Below are positions 18,682 through 26,606 of a DNA stretch of 35,325 bases, piece by piece. Numbering within the stretch: position 1 is the first letter of the stretch; every line of letters starts with the position of its first letter. The position numbers were made by a program, and so were the translations under genes. The notes below the pieces were generated by a model, which saw only the letters and a list, made by a program, of their open reading frames with translations, searched no databases and was not told the DNA's origin. Source of the stretch: a virus; IMG/VR virus record IMGVR_UViG_3300020445_000026, positions 1 to 35,325 of that record; one strand, given 5' to 3'.

Positions 18682-19378
18682 TTTTATTCACAACGATGGT
18701 GCTGTACATATAAAAGGGTTCCTACAAGAACCAGAAAAGTATTGTAATTGGACTCATGTAGAGGATGCGTTATCTCGTTCTGATATGGGTTGGGAGTTAA
18801 TAAACTCTGATGGTACTAAGAAGGAGTTAGGAATGTACAAGCCCTACTGGGCACCTACTCCAGACTTTGAGAAGGAAGTTATATGGGAGCATTTGATAAA
18901 TGGATTGGGTTTTGTTATCGTTGGATATAGTAGATCTAATCAATATATAAAAGACTTATGTTCTGATATAGAAAGGGAGTTTAATGTAAATTGCTGTACC
19001 CATGTGTATGGTGGTAGGGGTTTAGGTGGATCATTCAAATGTCACTATGATCATTTTGCTAACCTTATAATACAGACTAAAGGTACTACACCATGGAAAG
19101 TATATAAGAATAGAGCAACAGCATTATACCATTCTCGGAATGATCTCGATCATAATGAAGAAGAGATGATAATTGATTGGGAAGGAGATATGAATCCTGG
19201 AGATCTATTATACATACCAGACAGAGCTTTCCACAAAGCATCTCCTAATGGAGAAAGGTTATCAATGAGCATACCCTGTATGCCTACCATATATAACAGT
19301 GAACATTATGACCGACGTAATTACACATTCCCCAATACTAAAAGTCAAGAAGGGTCTGATCCCTCTACCGATAGTTGA
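18647..19378 (+). CDS. JmjC/cupin-type 2OG oxygenase
   Basis: 243 aa. H133-Y-D135-H-F-A-N, then G-T-T-P-W-K-V-Y, M-N-P-G-D-L-L-Y-I-P, and H196 in F-H-K-A-S form the H-x-D...H signature of the ROXA/NO66 (cupin_4, PF08007) group of JmjC oxygenases. Known members hydroxylate ribosomal proteins, which makes protein hydroxylation a reasonable idea here, though it is not shown. The protein lacks the C-terminal winged-helix part of cellular enzymes and is essentially a catalytic core. The start lies 35 bp inside the previous gene; no later start keeps the first helix. Confidence 0.75.
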   Translation: MVSLNSLCASRDFIHNDGAVHIKGFLQEPEKYCNWTHVEDALSRSDMGWELINSDGTKKELGMYKPYWAPTPDFEKEVIWEHLINGLGFVIVGYSRSNQYIKDLCSDIEREFNVNCCTHVYGGRGLGGSFKCHYDHFANLIIQTKGTTPWKVYKNRATALYHSRNDLDHNEEEMIIDWEGDMNPGDLLYIPDRAFHKASPNGERLSMSIPCMPTIYNSEHYDRRNYTFPNTKSQEGSDPSTDS

Positions 19379-19922
19379 ATTCGCTTATACTGAATTCAGA
19401 TTGATGAGGGATGCCTTACTTGCAATGGGTAGTAAGGAGGGTTATAATGATCCTACAGTACCAGGTTGTTTTTCTTGGTATTCTCCACTATGTTTTGAAG
19501 CATTAAGTTTATATGTTAAACCTATTGTAGAGGAAATTCTAGGTACGGATCTCCATCCGACCTATTCATATGGTCGCATATATACTGAGGGAAGTGAGTT
19601 GGTAAAACACACTGATCGCCGATCTTCACAGTTGGCAGTTAACGTTTCTCTTGCAAGAGACACTCAATGGGATTTACTATTTGAATGGATGGGACAGGAG
19701 TTGAGGGTTGACTTAGAACCAGGAGATGTGGTAATATATACGGGAACTATTCCTCATTGGAGGGAAAAGTACACTGGTAAGGAACATGTGAATGCTTTCT
19801 TACAGTTCGTGTACGCTGATGGTGAGTACAGTGACTTGAGATATGACACTCGTCCTTATCTTGCTACTCCTTATACTATGACCCAACAGCACATTAAAGA
19901 CGAAGTACAAAATTATGTCTGA
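19308..19922 (+). CDS. 2OG-Fe(II) oxygenase, P4H-like
   Basis: 204 aa from ATG 19308; a GTG nine bases earlier and an ATG at 19404 are alternatives. Y-G-R-I-Y-x-x-G...H101-T-D103-R-R, then a W-D-L-L-F strand, P-G-D-V-V-I-Y-x-G and H150-W-R-E form an H-x-D...H metal site. This form (H-x-D-R followed by G-D...Y-x-G...H-W-R) is a recurring oxygenase type in T4-like cyanophages. The expected 2-oxoglutarate-binding residue is less obvious than in its neighbours. The 71 bp overlap with the JmjC-like gene is the longest in the window, so the true start could be later, but the region before 19404 (P-L-P-I-V-E-F) looks like the family's N-terminus. Confidence 0.7.
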   Translation: MTDVITHSPILKVKKGLIPLPIVEFAYTEFRLMRDALLAMGSKEGYNDPTVPGCFSWYSPLCFEALSLYVKPIVEEILGTDLHPTYSYGRIYTEGSELVKHTDRRSSQLAVNVSLARDTQWDLLFEWMGQELRVDLEPGDVVIYTGTIPHWREKYTGKEHVNAFLQFVYADGEYSDLRYDTRPYLATPYTMTQQHIKDEVQNYV

Positions 19923-20208
19923 TGAAAACACAGCTCCCGCTACTGAGGAAACTCAGCAAGAGGGATGGACATTCGACCAGGTATGGGAGGACTTTATAAG
20001 TCAACTTACTCAGGCTCGTGTGGATGTCAAAGAAAAGGAAGAAGAGTTAGAAAAGAATTCTAGTCTTATGACAAGGATTGATTTAACTGAAGTTAATGAC
20101 GCTCGCAATAAAGTGAATCGTCTTGAGGGTGCTATTGAAGCACTAGATATCGTACGCACACAAGTAATTGGTGTGGAATCTCTTATTAAACGTGAGGAAT
20201 CTAAATGA
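19915..20208 (+). CDS. Small coiled-coil protein A
   Basis: 97 aa, acidic. A disordered Thr/Glu-rich start is followed by W-T-F-D-Q-V-W-E-D-F, then a Lys/Glu-rich heptad-like helix from about residue 30 to the end with N-R-L-E-G-A-I-E-A-L. It has an 8 bp overlap with the upstream oxygenase and a 4 bp overlap with the next gene. The R-L-x-G-A-I-E-[AG]-L element recurs in the next protein, so the two may be distant paralogues or partners forming a mixed coiled coil. A structural or assembly role is plausible; function unknown. Confidence 0.65.
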   Translation: MSDENTAPATEETQQEGWTFDQVWEDFISQLTQARVDVKEKEEELEKNSSLMTRIDLTEVNDARNKVNRLEGAIEALDIVRTQVIGVESLIKREESK

Positions 20209-20438
20209 CTATTGAAGAAATGATTACCGACTTTACTGAACAGCAAAGTAAAGTTAGAGCAGAAGTAGCTGAACTTAAAGATGCTTTGAAGGCACGAGAA
20301 GATCAGCTCCTACGCTTAGGTGGAGCTATTGAAGGGTTGCGTCTCGCTACTCAAAATGAAGAAGGTAATTCTCCTGGACCTGCGGGGACTAATGCCCCAC
20401 CAGTAGCAATACCACCAAAGGATGTTAAAACTAAGTAA
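20205..20438 (+). CDS. Small coiled-coil protein B
   Basis: 77 aa. Residues 1-48 are an amphipathic helix (E-E-M-I-T-D-F...R-L-G-G-A-I-E-G-L-R-L) and the remaining 29 are a Pro/Gly/Asn-rich tail. It shares the R-L-x-G-A-I-E motif with the upstream 97-aa protein, to which it is joined by an ATGA overlap. It ends the long coupled run that started at 12175, and its stop overlaps by 8 bp the end of a gene on the opposite strand. Unknown function; the composition suggests oligomerisation. Confidence 0.65.
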   Translation: MTIEEMITDFTEQQSKVRAEVAELKDALKAREDQLLRLGGAIEGLRLATQNEEGNSPGPAGTNAPPVAIPPKDVKTK

Positions 20439-20721
20439 CTTCCATACCTAAAAACTTTGATGAGATCAAATCATGCTTCTCATCAAATTCATACCTTTGA
20501 CGGGAATGGGTCTTATCTCCTTGTACTATGAGATAATACCTCTTCCCGTAAATATTTTTTGTGGTACCTATTGCTAGGATAGGACGTTCCTCATATTTCT
20601 TTCCTACTTCATAAGGTATCGTACTTGGATCACCAGTGAAGGGCAAATCTACCCTAGACCATAGGTGTTCTCTATTCCTATACTCACCAATAGGTGCTTC
20701 TCTATCTCTAAGTCCAGCCAT
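20431..20721 (-). CDS. Only minus-strand gene, small hypothetical protein
   Basis: 96 aa from the ATG at 20721 (an upstream in-frame start at 20805 would run into the next gene, so it is not preferred). It fills the only sizeable gap on the + strand (20439-20765) and converges on the previous gene with an 8 bp overlap. The protein is basic and soluble with Y-E-V-G-K-K-Y-E-E-R-P-I-L, G-K-R-Y-Y-L-I-V-Q-G-D and a C-terminal F-L-G-M-E-V: likely a small beta domain. I do not recognise it. The opposite orientation next to a late promoter suggests an independently expressed, possibly early, cargo gene. No convincing ribosome binding site is seen. Confidence 0.6.
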   Translation of the reverse strand: MAGLRDREAPIGEYRNREHLWSRVDLPFTGDPSTIPYEVGKKYEERPILAIGTTKNIYGKRYYLIVQGDKTHSRQRYEFDEKHDLISSKFLGMEVT

Positions 20722-20727
20722 TTGTTC

Positions 20728-20735
20728 TATAAATA
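20728..20735 (+). promoter_or_regulatory. T4-type late promoter box TATAAATA
   Basis: Exact match to the T4 late promoter -10 element, located in the gap between the minus-strand gene start (20721) and the subtilisin gene start (20766). Transcription would be to the right, giving a leader of roughly 20-25 nt before the ATG. It is the best regulatory match in the window and likely drives 20766 onward, including gp13-gp16. Confidence 0.75.
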
Positions 20736-20765
20736 CAAAAGAGGATAATACTGACCCAGATATAA

Positions 20766-23700
20766 ATGGCAACCCTTTTAGTAAAGGTCGCAGACTCAAC
20801 AGCATTGGATGGTGCTCAGACAGGAATCATCAGCCAGCATAGCTATTTAGAGTTTGTACGTTCCTTCCCATCATTTAAGACTATTCAGTTCACGGCTCCC
20901 AGTGAGAACCAGGACTCTATAGATAGTATTCGCAAATTGCCATACGTAGTTGGTGCTACTTATGATAAGCAATTTGAAATAGAACCTGTTGATGGAGCAG
21001 TCGAGAATGTCATCTTCTCAGAGGATACTGTAGAAGAAGCAACTGCTCTAGTATCAGATGTTAATACAGATAATAAAAATACAAGAATTCTAACTGGATC
21101 TGGTGGTGGTACCATCTATGTTAAGGTTGCCAACTATAGTGGACAAAACCGATTCCAGTTCTCAAGTTCTCAAGGTGGTGTTTATTCTAGAATAGGAACT
21201 TACTCAGGTTTTACTCAGGGTGGTACATATACATTCGACCAATCAGATTCATCAAACGCTGGTCATCGTATTTTATTCTCAATAATACCTGATGGTACAC
21301 ATAAAGATGGTGTAGACTATACTACTGGTGTAACTACTGCTGGTACTCCAGGATCTTCTGGTGCTTATACACGTTTAACAATAGGATCAACAACAGCATC
21401 TGTGCTATACTGGTACAATGCTAGTAACGCTGACTATGGTGCTTATAGCGATAGTCCTCTTAGGTATGGTTGCCTTTGTGTACACGACTTCTGGCATTTA
21501 GATAGAGTTACCAAACAGAATAGGAATTATCTCAATGGACAATACTTCACTACAGAAGAATCTGAAGGTGTTGACTTGTACGTTCTTGATACTGGTGTTA
21601 GAGGAGCGTCGCGCCCAACGGGATCGAACGTCGGACTCCACCCAGAATTATTTGACGTAACAAACAACGCTGATCTGAATGGTTTGTCTGAGCAACAAGC
21701 ATACCGTGTGTATGAGGTTGGAGGATATACATCAGGATATACAGTCAACGGAAATCCCGACTCGAATGAAGATGACAATGGTCACGGGACTCAATGTGCT
21801 TGCCTAGCTGGTGGTATTAAATCTGGTATCGGAAGAAAGGTTAAAGTCTACGGTTTAAAATGTTTTAGTTCTGCTGGTAGTGGATCTCTCTCAGGTATAA
21901 TGGCTGCTTATCAGGCTGTTATAAACCATAATGATTCAGGACATGTTAACTATAAAGGTAACACTAGACCAGCAGTTATCAATGCTAGTTTTGGTCCAAC
22001 TACTCCTAGTGGATCAGTACCTTATGTTGAACTAAACGAATCAGGAACTGACGCAGGGTTTGACATTGAACTATATGACGAGACTGAAAAAGATGTAGTA
22101 GATGCTAACATAGTTCTTGTTAGATCTGCTGGTAATGGTTTCAAAGACTCTGGTGATAACTTCGCTGGACCTTTACAAACAAGATTTAAAGCTGGTGCTA
22201 GATCATCAGGTTATCAAGATGGTGATGTTAACATCTTCGATACAAACATCGCATCTATATCTGTAGGTGCTACAGATTATAATGACAACTGGGCAGACTT
22301 CTCTAACTATGGATCAGGTTGTACAACTACTGCTCCAGGTCAACACATAACATGTCCGAAGTACGACTGGACTACGAACACAACATATAATACAGTAAGT
22401 AACTACACTAATATTGGTGGTACATCATTCTCTGGACCTATTGTTGCTGGTGTAGTATGCCAGTTCATTGCTGCTAATAGTTACACTCATGCTACTAATA
22501 CTTTACCCACCCTATGTAAGAACTGGGTAAGAGCTAGTGGAGATACTGGTAAGTATAGTGCTGTAAGTAGTACAGCATATCCTATTAACAGTGCTAAAGA
22601 ATATAAACTACCATCTAACCCATTTGAGGTATCTAACGGTAGTCAACAAATAAAGATTGAGTTCGAGTCTGCTAACTCATCTTACTTCCTGAACAATGTT
22701 GGTAAGAAGGTACAGTTAAGAATACAATCATCAGCATTAACTGTTGGTGGAATAGACATAAAGGATGTATCAAGAACCTGGCATGGAATCATTGCTCAGG
22801 ATGCTGCTGCTAACACAATAACTATTCAAGTTACTAACTCTGGTACCAGTGATGAAACTGCTGGTGGTAGTAACAACTATCTTGCAATTGTATCAGGTAC
22901 ACATGAAGCAACAGATGGTCCTACGTTTGCTAACGTAGCTTTATATGCTGAACTTGATAGTGAAGAGGCAGGTCATACAGGTCGTACCATTGAACAACTT
23001 CCAGTTGATACAGGTGCTGACTTTAATTTCCAAGACACTACTTCTCTTATCAGTAAGGTAAGAGGTATATTCACCAAGTATATTAATAAGTCTATAGCAT
23101 GGCATAGAGCATCTGGTACATTATCAACGAGTGGTGGATTTGGAACAACCAATGGAAGAATCTGGTGGAAGACTACAGGAGTAAGTACAGGAACATACTA
23201 TACACAATGCGAAGCTCATACTAACATGTATGGTCAGGTTGTATTGTCTGGTAGTGGTGGAAGTGCTGTTAGAAAATGGAATGTAACTGATGCTGGTAAT
23301 GGTGCTTATAATTTTGCTGAACAAAATGTAGCAACTACATCTCTCAGTATTACCGTATCAAATACTGGTAGTAGTGACTATACTATATCTGGTACTGATA
23401 GAGATACTACTCATAGTTCTGCTGCTGATCCTGGTGTAAAGGTATGGATCGGAGATACAATAACATTTGCTGTTAACGCAACAGGACACCCCTTCTATCT
23501 TAAGACACAGGCTGGTACAGGTACTGGTAATCAAATATCATCAGGGGTAACAGGTCAAGGTGCTGAGGTTGGTAACGTTGTATGGAATACAACAGGAGCA
23601 ACTGCTGGTACTTACTATTACCAATGCGAATACCATGGTGGTATGGTAGGAACTATCACTCTTGCTGAACCAGGTGATACTGGAGATGACGTTACAATCA

Positions 23701-26606
23701 ACGCAACCGTTGGTGATACTTTAATATTTGACGTTAATGCTGCAGGTCATCCATTCTCTATTAAGAGTGTCCAAGGAACAGGAACTTCTAATAGAGTTAC
23801 TACAGGAACAGTTGGTGGTGATGGATTTGCTAATGGTGCTTCCATATCAACCCAATTAGGAATAAACACATTCACTAGCTACGCTACTGAACCATTCAAT
23901 ATCAGAGAGTACACCCTAAGTGGTGACAGTATATCTGGAACAGGACTATCACTTAACGCCACTTCTGGTGAGCTAAGTGGTACTGTTACATCGAGCTATC
24001 AGGATGGTTTCTATAGTGTGACGGTCAACGAAGTGACCAGTGGTGAATCACAAAGTTACAATTTCCACACATCTGGAACAGGTGTGATTGTAACTATCGG
24101 ATCGCAACCTACAAGTACAAGTATTGAGGCGGGTGCTGGAACCAATGCTACCTTCGGTCCTCTCAATGCTAGTACATCCGATAGTTCTACTGTTACATAT
24201 CAGTGGCAGTATAGTACAGGTGGAGGATGGGCAGACATCAGTTCTCAGGCTGGACACAGTGGAGAGACAACAGATACATTAACTGTTGATGATGATTACT
24301 CATACAATGGATGGCAGTACCGATGCGTCTGTGATTCAAATACAGCAGCAACTACTACAACAACTAATGCTGCTACATTAACTGTATACAGAACAGTTAC
24401 GATTAATACCCAACCAACCAACCAGTCAGTTACAGCTCCAACTGCTGCTGTATATACAGCTGCGGCTACAACTGCTGATGGTGCTGGAGTAACATACTCA
24501 TGGGAGAAATCAGAAGATGACACAGCATGGCATGTAATCTCTGGTGCTACAAGTAATACATATACAACTACTGCTACTACTTACGATAGTGGTGGCACAC
24601 CTCCAGGATCATTCGATGCTGATAATGGAGACTATTTCAGAGTAAAAGTTAATGCGGTTGGAGCAACTGAAGTTACTTCCAACAGTGCTACACTAACAGT
24701 CGCACGAGGTATCACAGTAACAGATCACCCTGATAATGAAACAGGATCTGTAGGTGGTACAAGACAATTTGATGTTGCTGCTACTCTTAGTGATGGTGAT
24801 AATTCTGACATTACATTCCAATGGCAGTTATCTATAGATGATGGTAATAACTGGAGTAATATAGGTGGTGCTACAAGTGCTTCTTATACTACACCCACGT
24901 TAACAGCACAGTATGATGAGTATCAATATCGTTGTTACTTATCTGCCCCTGGTGCTTCCAACGTATTTTCTAATGCTGCTGTACTACAAGTAGAGACTGT
25001 ACAAGTTACAGTAACATCTCATCCATCTGATCAATCTGCTGATGAGACTGGTACTGCTACATTTACTTGTGCTGGTACTGTAGACAACAGTGCTATAACC
25101 GCACTATTAAATTCTTCCTTCGGGGTAGGAAACTGGACGACCCCCTCAGGTGGTGGTAACGCTGCTCATGCTGAGACTGCTGCTAATCCTGAATTATATA
25201 ACTCTATCTGGAGTGATCATACTCCAACACTAACTTATCAGTGGCAGAAGTCTGATGACGCTGGTAGTAACTGGGCAGATGTACCAAGTGCTACGAGTGA
25301 TTCTTATACAACTAGCACTCTAACATATGCTGATGATCATTCTGATCAATATCGTTGTAAGTTAGATGCTACAGGAGCAGATGCTGTTGCTTATACAAAC
25401 GCAGCAAATCTTACTGTATACAGAACCCATTCGATTACAGTTCAACCAGTTAACGCAACTGGTAATGAAGGAGGAAGTTCATCCTTCTCTGTAACTGGTT
25501 CTACATCTAGTGGAGCACAGACATATCAATGGCAGAAGTCTGACAACGCTGTTGACTATAATGATATTCCTGGTGCTACAGCAGCAACATATAACACACC
25601 ATCTCTAGTATTTGGTACTGACAATGATGATAGGTTCCGTTGTGTTGTAAGTTTGGTAGGTGCTCAAGCATCTATTACTTCCACATATGGTATCTTAACA
25701 GTTCTGAGAGTAATCACTATCAGTGCTCAACCACAAGATGCTACTATCATTGAAGGTAACGCAGCAACATATAATATTACTGCTTCTATAACAAGTGGTG
25801 TAATCAACTACCAGTGGCAGAAGTCAACTGATAGTGGTGGTAACTGGAGTAATGTAATTGGTGCTACTGCTGCTTCTTATACTACAGTTGTACAACCATT
25901 CCCAACATTAAACAACCAGTACCGTTGTGTACTATCTAATTCTAATGCCATATCAGTAACATCTAATGCTGCTACTATAACGGTTAATGAATCTGAATTT
26001 GTATCAGCACCATCTTCACTGACTGTTAATGTTGATACTGATACTACCCTTTCATATAATAGACAACCAACATTTACTACTGTTGCTTTCAATAGTCAGT
26101 ACGCAGGTTCTACTCACTATGCTAGTTACTGGCTGATTAAGAAATTATCTGATAACACTGTGATATATGATACTTCATTGATTACAGTTCCTGATTTGTC
26201 TGCTGGTGATACAGTTAACTTAACTACATTTACAGTACCTTCTGGTTACTTAGACTTTGATACATCTTATACAGCACAAGCTAAGTATAAGGATAACAAT
26301 GGTTTGGTATCATCTTATGGTAACCCAGTTGTCTTTAAGACACCAGTTGTAGATCAACCTGTCATACAGGCATTCACTCCAGCATTTAATCCAACGATTA
26401 ACGTTGTTTCCCCAGCTATCAAGGCTGGATATGGACACAACTCTACTGACTGGCAGTTCTCTCAGGCAGATACATTCCTGAATATTGAACACCAATCCTT
26501 AGGAAACTCAACCAACTTACTACAGTACACCTTACCAGGTGATGTAAATCTACTACCAACTACTACATATTATGTACGAGTGAGATTCAACGTCGATACA
26601 GTTTAA
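20766..26606 (+). CDS. Subtilisin-like protease with cupredoxin and Ig-like repeats
   Basis: 1946 aa. Residues 1-80 resemble an I9-type propeptide. About 105-225 is a cupredoxin-like segment without copper ligands. The S8 catalytic domain spans about 240-600: D275 in V-L-D-T-G, H340 in N-G-H-G-T, oxyanion N457 in S-A-G-N-G, and S554 in G-T-S-F-S-G-P. So it should be active if folded. Residues 790-1010 hold cupredoxin-like units, one with H908, C954-x-x-H957-x-x-M960. Next come a cadherin/PIG-like unit, six Ig-like repeats (about 1107-1743, core Y-Q-W-Q-K-S) and fibronectin-like ends. There is no signal peptide. A virion structural protease that trims virion proteins or host surface proteins is plausible; the substrate is unknown. 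It overlaps gp13 by 1 bp (TAATG). Confidence 0.85.
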   Translation: MATLLVKVADSTALDGAQTGIISQHSYLEFVRSFPSFKTIQFTAPSENQDSIDSIRKLPYVVGATYDKQFEIEPVDGAVENVIFSEDTVEEATALVSDVNTDNKNTRILTGSGGGTIYVKVANYSGQNRFQFSSSQGGVYSRIGTYSGFTQGGTYTFDQSDSSNAGHRILFSIIPDGTHKDGVDYTTGVTTAGTPGSSGAYTRLTIGSTTASVLYWYNASNADYGAYSDSPLRYGCLCVHDFWHLDRVTKQNRNYLNGQYFTTEESEGVDLYVLDTGVRGASRPTGSNVGLHPELFDVTNNADLNGLSEQQAYRVYEVGGYTSGYTVNGNPDSNEDDNGHGTQCACLAGGIKSGIGRKVKVYGLKCFSSAGSGSLSGIMAAYQAVINHNDSGHVNYKGNTRPAVINASFGPTTPSGSVPYVELNESGTDAGFDIELYDETEKDVVDANIVLVRSAGNGFKDSGDNFAGPLQTRFKAGARSSGYQDGDVNIFDTNIASISVGATDYNDNWADFSNYGSGCTTTAPGQHITCPKYDWTTNTTYNTVSNYTNIGGTSFSGPIVAGVVCQFIAANSYTHATNTLPTLCKNWVRASGDTGKYSAVSSTAYPINSAKEYKLPSNPFEVSNGSQQIKIEFESANSSYFLNNVGKKVQLRIQSSALTVGGIDIKDVSRTWHGIIAQDAAANTITIQVTNSGTSDETAGGSNNYLAIVSGTHEATDGPTFANVALYAELDSEEAGHTGRTIEQLPVDTGADFNFQDTTSLISKVRGIFTKYINKSIAWHRASGTLSTSGGFGTTNGRIWWKTTGVSTGTYYTQCEAHTNMYGQVVLSGSGGSAVRKWNVTDAGNGAYNFAEQNVATTSLSITVSNTGSSDYTISGTDRDTTHSSAADPGVKVWIGDTITFAVNATGHPFYLKTQAGTGTGNQISSGVTGQGAEVGNVVWNTTGATAGTYYYQCEYHGGMVGTITLAEPGDTGDDVTINATVGDTLIFDVNAAGHPFSIKSVQGTGTSNRVTTGTVGGDGFANGASISTQLGINTFTSYATEPFNIREYTLSGDSISGTGLSLNATSGELSGTVTSSYQDGFYSVTVNEVTSGESQSYNFHTSGTGVIVTIGSQPTSTSIEAGAGTNATFGPLNASTSDSSTVTYQWQYSTGGGWADISSQAGHSGETTDTLTVDDDYSYNGWQYRCVCDSNTAATTTTTNAATLTVYRTVTINTQPTNQSVTAPTAAVYTAAATTADGAGVTYSWEKSEDDTAWHVISGATSNTYTTTATTYDSGGTPPGSFDADNGDYFRVKVNAVGATEVTSNSATLTVARGITVTDHPDNETGSVGGTRQFDVAATLSDGDNSDITFQWQLSIDDGNNWSNIGGATSASYTTPTLTAQYDEYQYRCYLSAPGASNVFSNAAVLQVETVQVTVTSHPSDQSADETGTATFTCAGTVDNSAITALLNSSFGVGNWTTPSGGGNAAHAETAANPELYNSIWSDHTPTLTYQWQKSDDAGSNWADVPSATSDSYTTSTLTYADDHSDQYRCKLDATGADAVAYTNAANLTVYRTHSITVQPVNATGNEGGSSSFSVTGSTSSGAQTYQWQKSDNAVDYNDIPGATAATYNTPSLVFGTDNDDRFRCVVSLVGAQASITSTYGILTVLRVITISAQPQDATIIEGNAATYNITASITSGVINYQWQKSTDSGGNWSNVIGATAASYTTVVQPFPTLNNQYRCVLSNSNAISVTSNAATITVNESEFVSAPSSLTVNVDTDTTLSYNRQPTFTTVAFNSQYAGSTHYASYWLIKKLSDNTVIYDTSLITVPDLSAGDTVNLTTFTVPSGYLDFDTSYTAQAKYKDNNGLVSSYGNPVVFKTPVVDQPVIQAFTPAFNPTINVVSPAIKAGYGHNSTDWQFSQADTFLNIEHQSLGNSTNLLQYTLPGDVNLLPTTTYYVRVRFNVDTV
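24084..25995 (+). repeat. Six Ig-like domain repeats
   Basis: Six repeats of about 100 residues in the protease protein, each with a Q-P/H-P start, a T-Y-Q-W-Q-x-S strand C (variants Y-S-W-E-K-S, F-Q-W-Q-L-S), a W/D...I/V-x-G-A-T-x-x-x-Y-T-T loop, an [YF]-R-C strand F and a T-L-T-V end. Ig-like repeats on phage virions usually bind surface carbohydrate weakly; this is family knowledge. The fourth repeat has a long insertion near 25080-25220. Confidence 0.75.

Noticed and set aside
20761-20768. TATAAATG as a second late promoter
   Set aside because: It overlaps the start codon itself, so a transcript from it would lack the ATG; the box at 20728 is an exact match with good spacing.
20722-20805. 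Extended N-terminus of the minus-strand gene to 20805
   Set aside because: It would overlap the protease gene and cover the exact late promoter; the methionine at 20721 is the simpler start.
20636-20842. A + strand 68-codon open frame across the gap
   Set aside because: It crosses the start of the protease gene, contains no recognisable motif, and the minus-strand frame explains the gap better.
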